From: Pelosinus fermentans DSM 17108
GTDB taxonomy: Bacteria > Bacillota > Negativicutes > DSM-13327
DNA length: 64,000 bases
NCBI RefSeq assembly: GCF_000271485.2
Contig: NZ_AKVN02000001.1
Coordinates: 1,244,001-1,308,000, forward strand
Direction of reading: 5' to 3'
Part shown: positions 59,965-64,000 of the stretch, piece after piece
Layout of the letters: each line of letters begins with the position of its first letter
How positions within the stretch are numbered: position 1 is the stretch's first letter
Notes under the pieces: generated by a model
Told to the model about the DNA's origin: nothing
The model's input: the letters and a program-made list of their open reading frames with translations, nothing else
The model's database searches: none
Position numbers and translations under genes: made by a program

Positions 59965-60945
59965 GTGTCGGATGATAGCACATTTGTTTTGACAGGACTG
60001 CAGCTAGTGATAATGGGAGATGTAGAAGCGGATGCGCCAGATGGATCGATTGGGTTTACCAGGGATTCGTATTGGAGTGAGAAAAAGCAGGCTACTATTG
60101 TTTCTGAGACTATCCCTTCTGCCGCAAGTAATAACGTTGCTAGTGAAAAACTTAGAAATCTATTAATGACGATTTGTTTGGACTATCCCTTCTGGAATGA
60201 TTTTCGTATATTGGATTTTTTTAATAAGCGCAGTATTTCTATGACAATGGAAGAGTTGCGAGATTTGCGCAGAGAATGTGGCATTGAAAGGAGAGAAGAT
60301 GTTTGCCTGGAGTTAATGCGGCTCTATTTTAATAACGAAATAGAGTTAGACAAAAAACAGGTACAGTTTATCGAAAGGCTGAATCCGGCATTTCGTGATC
60401 GAGATTTTCTGGCAGATAGACCTGGTGAATTACTTGTATATGAATGTGTCTTTTTTCGAAGGTTAAATAAAATGTTTTATCTTCACTTAGTATTTGATTT
60501 ATTTAATGGCTATGCTTTTGGTAAAGTGAGTCGTCGTTGCTCAGGAGAAATAGGATTAAAGCTGCTGCAGGAAAAAATTGTTCCCTTTTATCAAAGCAGA
60601 GGTTATGAGATTCATGGAATTTTACATTCTGTCAAATCGACTCGAGATCATTGGGAAGCAGAAGAAGCCAAAATTAAGGACAGTATTATAGCAATGGGCA
60701 TTGAGTGGTTAGAGCCTAAGCATGAGTTTGGGATCATACAACGTTTTCAGCGAGATTTTTTAGATAGCTTTTTTAGTAATGCAGAAGCACTTGACGTATC
60801 ATTATTAATGATTCAGCCAGCTTTTGATCGATGGATGATAAAATATAATGCCTTCTGTCCCTTTCATCAAAGGCGTAATCTCTTAGGTTTCGCGGATGAG
60901 TTAGAGAGTACAGGCAGGATATCTTTAGAAGCCAAATGTAATTGA
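59965..60945 (+). CDS. IS481-like integrase-fold protein lacking catalytic residues
   Basis: 326 residues. About residues 60-140 resemble the helix-turn-helix part of IS481-type transposases (YPFWNDFRILDFFNKRSISM, LRDLRRECGIERREDV), then an RNase-H-like core: DRPGELLVYECVFFRRLNKM where the first Asp should stand, ILHSVKSTRDHWEAEEAKI in place of the TDNG block, and FGIIQRFQRDFLDSFF in place of NGxxERF. The three DDE acids appear replaced (E/C, V/K and Q). Intact frame, own promoter, AAGGAGG 10 bases before GTG. Probably a domesticated DNA-binding protein; next to anfH. Confidence 0.7.
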   Translation: MSDDSTFVLTGLQLVIMGDVEADAPDGSIGFTRDSYWSEKKQATIVSETIPSAASNNVASEKLRNLLMTICLDYPFWNDFRILDFFNKRSISMTMEELRDLRRECGIERREDVCLELMRLYFNNEIELDKKQVQFIERLNPAFRDRDFLADRPGELLVYECVFFRRLNKMFYLHLVFDLFNGYAFGKVSRRCSGEIGLKLLQEKIVPFYQSRGYEIHGILHSVKSTRDHWEAEEAKIKDSIIAMGIEWLEPKHEFGIIQRFQRDFLDSFFSNAEALDVSLLMIQPAFDRWMIKYNAFCPFHQRRNLLGFADELESTGRISLEAKCN

Positions 60946-60964
60946 AATCATAAAAACAATAAAA

Positions 60965-62131
<1,167 letters not shown>

Positions 62132-62166
62132 TTGACTAACAAAAAAAATAGGGGGAGAACACATAT

Positions 62167-62493
62167 ATGATTATGGTTAGAGCAATTGTTAGACCAGATA
62201 AAAAAGAAGTAGTTCTTGACGAACTTTCCAGCGCTGGGTTTCATGCTGCTACTGTAGTAGATGTTGTAGGCCGCGGGAAACAAAAGGGGATCAAGTTTGG
62301 TGATGTTATATATGATGAAATTCCGAAAAGTCTTATTATGTTAGTCATTAATGATGAAGATAAAGAGGATGTACTGGATGTTATTATCCGCCATGCTAAG
62401 ACCGGTGATGAGGGGGCTTTTGGCGACGGGAAAATATTTATCAGTTCCACGGACGAAGTGTATACCGTTTCCAGCGGCGTTGCTGGGCTATAG
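62167..62493 (+). CDS. nifI1: nitrogenase-associated PII protein NifI1
   Basis: 108 residues, GlnB-like: VRAIVRPDKKEVVLDELSSA, T-loop region VVDVVGRGKQKGIKFGDVIY and the C-terminal GDGKIFISSTDEVYTVSSG. In NifI-bearing organisms NifI1 and NifI2 form a complex that blocks dinitrogenase when ammonium is present and lets go with 2-oxoglutarate. Position between H and D genes is the hallmark. Confidence 0.93.
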   Translation: MIMVRAIVRPDKKEVVLDELSSAGFHAATVVDVVGRGKQKGIKFGDVIYDEIPKSLIMLVINDEDKEDVLDVIIRHAKTGDEGAFGDGKIFISSTDEVYTVSSGVAGL

Positions 62494-62505
62494 GGGGGCG
62501 GTCTT

Positions 62506-62913
62506 ATGAAAGAAATTATAGCTGTAGTACGGATTAATAAGGTCAGTGCTACCAAAAAGGCATTGGTACAAGTAGGGGCTGCCGGTTTTACAGCTTTAAA
62601 GGTCATGGGGCGGGGCAGATTAGTAGAGGATAAAGCTGTAATTGCTGAACGTAGAGCGACCCTATTAGCCTTAGCTCAAAAAGATGATTATAATACGGAA
62701 AAGCTGATAACCGAATTCTTAGACGGGACTCGTTTGTTTCCCCGCAGGATGTTTACAGTTTTAGCTCATGACGAAGATGTGTCTAAGATTGTCGCGGCCA
62801 TCATTGAAGCCAATAGAACGGATTACAATGTTGGTGATGGGAAAATCTTTGTATTGCCAGTGCTTGATGCAGTAAGGGTAAGAACGAGAGAATCCGGAGA
62901 TGCGGCAATATAG
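62506..62913 (+). CDS. nifI2: nitrogenase-associated PII protein NifI2
   Basis: 135 residues, longer than a standard PII because of an enlarged T-loop (GRGRLVEDKAVIAERRATLL to GTRLFPRRMFTVLAHDEDV, about 34-90), as in NifI2. Ends with VGDGKIFVLPVLDAVRVRTR. Starts 12 bases after nifI1 with its own GGGGGCGG site. Partner of NifI1. Confidence 0.93.
   Translation: MKEIIAVVRINKVSATKKALVQVGAAGFTALKVMGRGRLVEDKAVIAERRATLLALAQKDDYNTEKLITEFLDGTRLFPRRMFTVLAHDEDVSKIVAAIIEANRTDYNVGDGKIFVLPVLDAVRVRTRESGDAAI

Positions 62914-64000
<1,087 letters not shown>

Overview
The window reads like the chromosome of an anaerobic, spore-forming, nitrogen-fixing Negativicute (Sporomusaceae/Pelosinus-like). This is inferred from AT-rich DNA with strong AGGAGG-type ribosome binding sites, LevR-type sigma-54 PTS regulators, an iron-only nitrogenase operon with NifI genes, and many fermentative sugar pathways; no rRNA or marker gene confirms it.

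Layout. 1-1.1 kb: end of a MacB-type export permease and a tiny membrane ORF. 1.2-9.6 kb: a zinc-ribbon protein, a SorC regulator, and an acetoin/2-oxoacid dehydrogenase operon (acoA-acoB-acoC-lpdA) followed by an unusual LipB-LipA fusion that would lipoylate the E2 subunit. 9.6-16.2 kb: a sigma-54 driven galactitol-type PTS operon (EIIA, EIIB, EIIC), class II aldolase and its LevR-like activator. 16.2-20.6 kb: an accessory island holding a group II intron remnant, decayed genes, a DUF488-DUF488-dual-OB cassette, a transposase remnant and a CI/Cro-like switch. 20.6-24.3 kb: a sugar-acid/inositol-type block (MDR dehydrogenase, IolC-like kinase, GntP permease) with C-rich codon use unlike its neighbours. 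24.3-25.4 kb: gpsA. 25.5-31.1 kb: a second, paralogous sigma-54/LevR galactitol-type PTS operon.

31.3-47 kb: a large polyol-phosphate region. A glucitol-type PTS (gutM-srlA-srlE-srlB) sits with a COG4091/SAF oxidoreductase, a SorC regulator, an AraM-like glycerol-1-phosphate dehydrogenase and two HAD phosphatases, but no SrlD. Next come two transaldolases of the Fsa/TalC type, RpiB, an MDR dehydrogenase, a DeoR regulator, split transketolase, HPr and a truncated enzyme I. Together these could import a polyol as its phosphate, oxidise and isomerise it, and feed it to pentose-phosphate rearrangements. 47-50.5 kb: a secreted YDTRYN-repeat protein, a cation efflux protein and a Bcr/CflA pump with an apparent leader-peptide attenuator. 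50.6-58.4 kb: a complete hexuronate operon (GntR, uxuA, uxuB, exuT-like, uxaC, kdgK) with a 30-bp palindromic operator. 58.5-59.7 kb: an aminotransferase.

59.8-64 kb: the iron-only nitrogenase operon anfH-nifI1-nifI2-anfD (anfD runs off the end), preceded by three near-identical 31-nt hairpins and by a gene for an IS481-like integrase-fold protein that has lost its catalytic triad. No tRNA, rRNA or CRISPR array was recognised.
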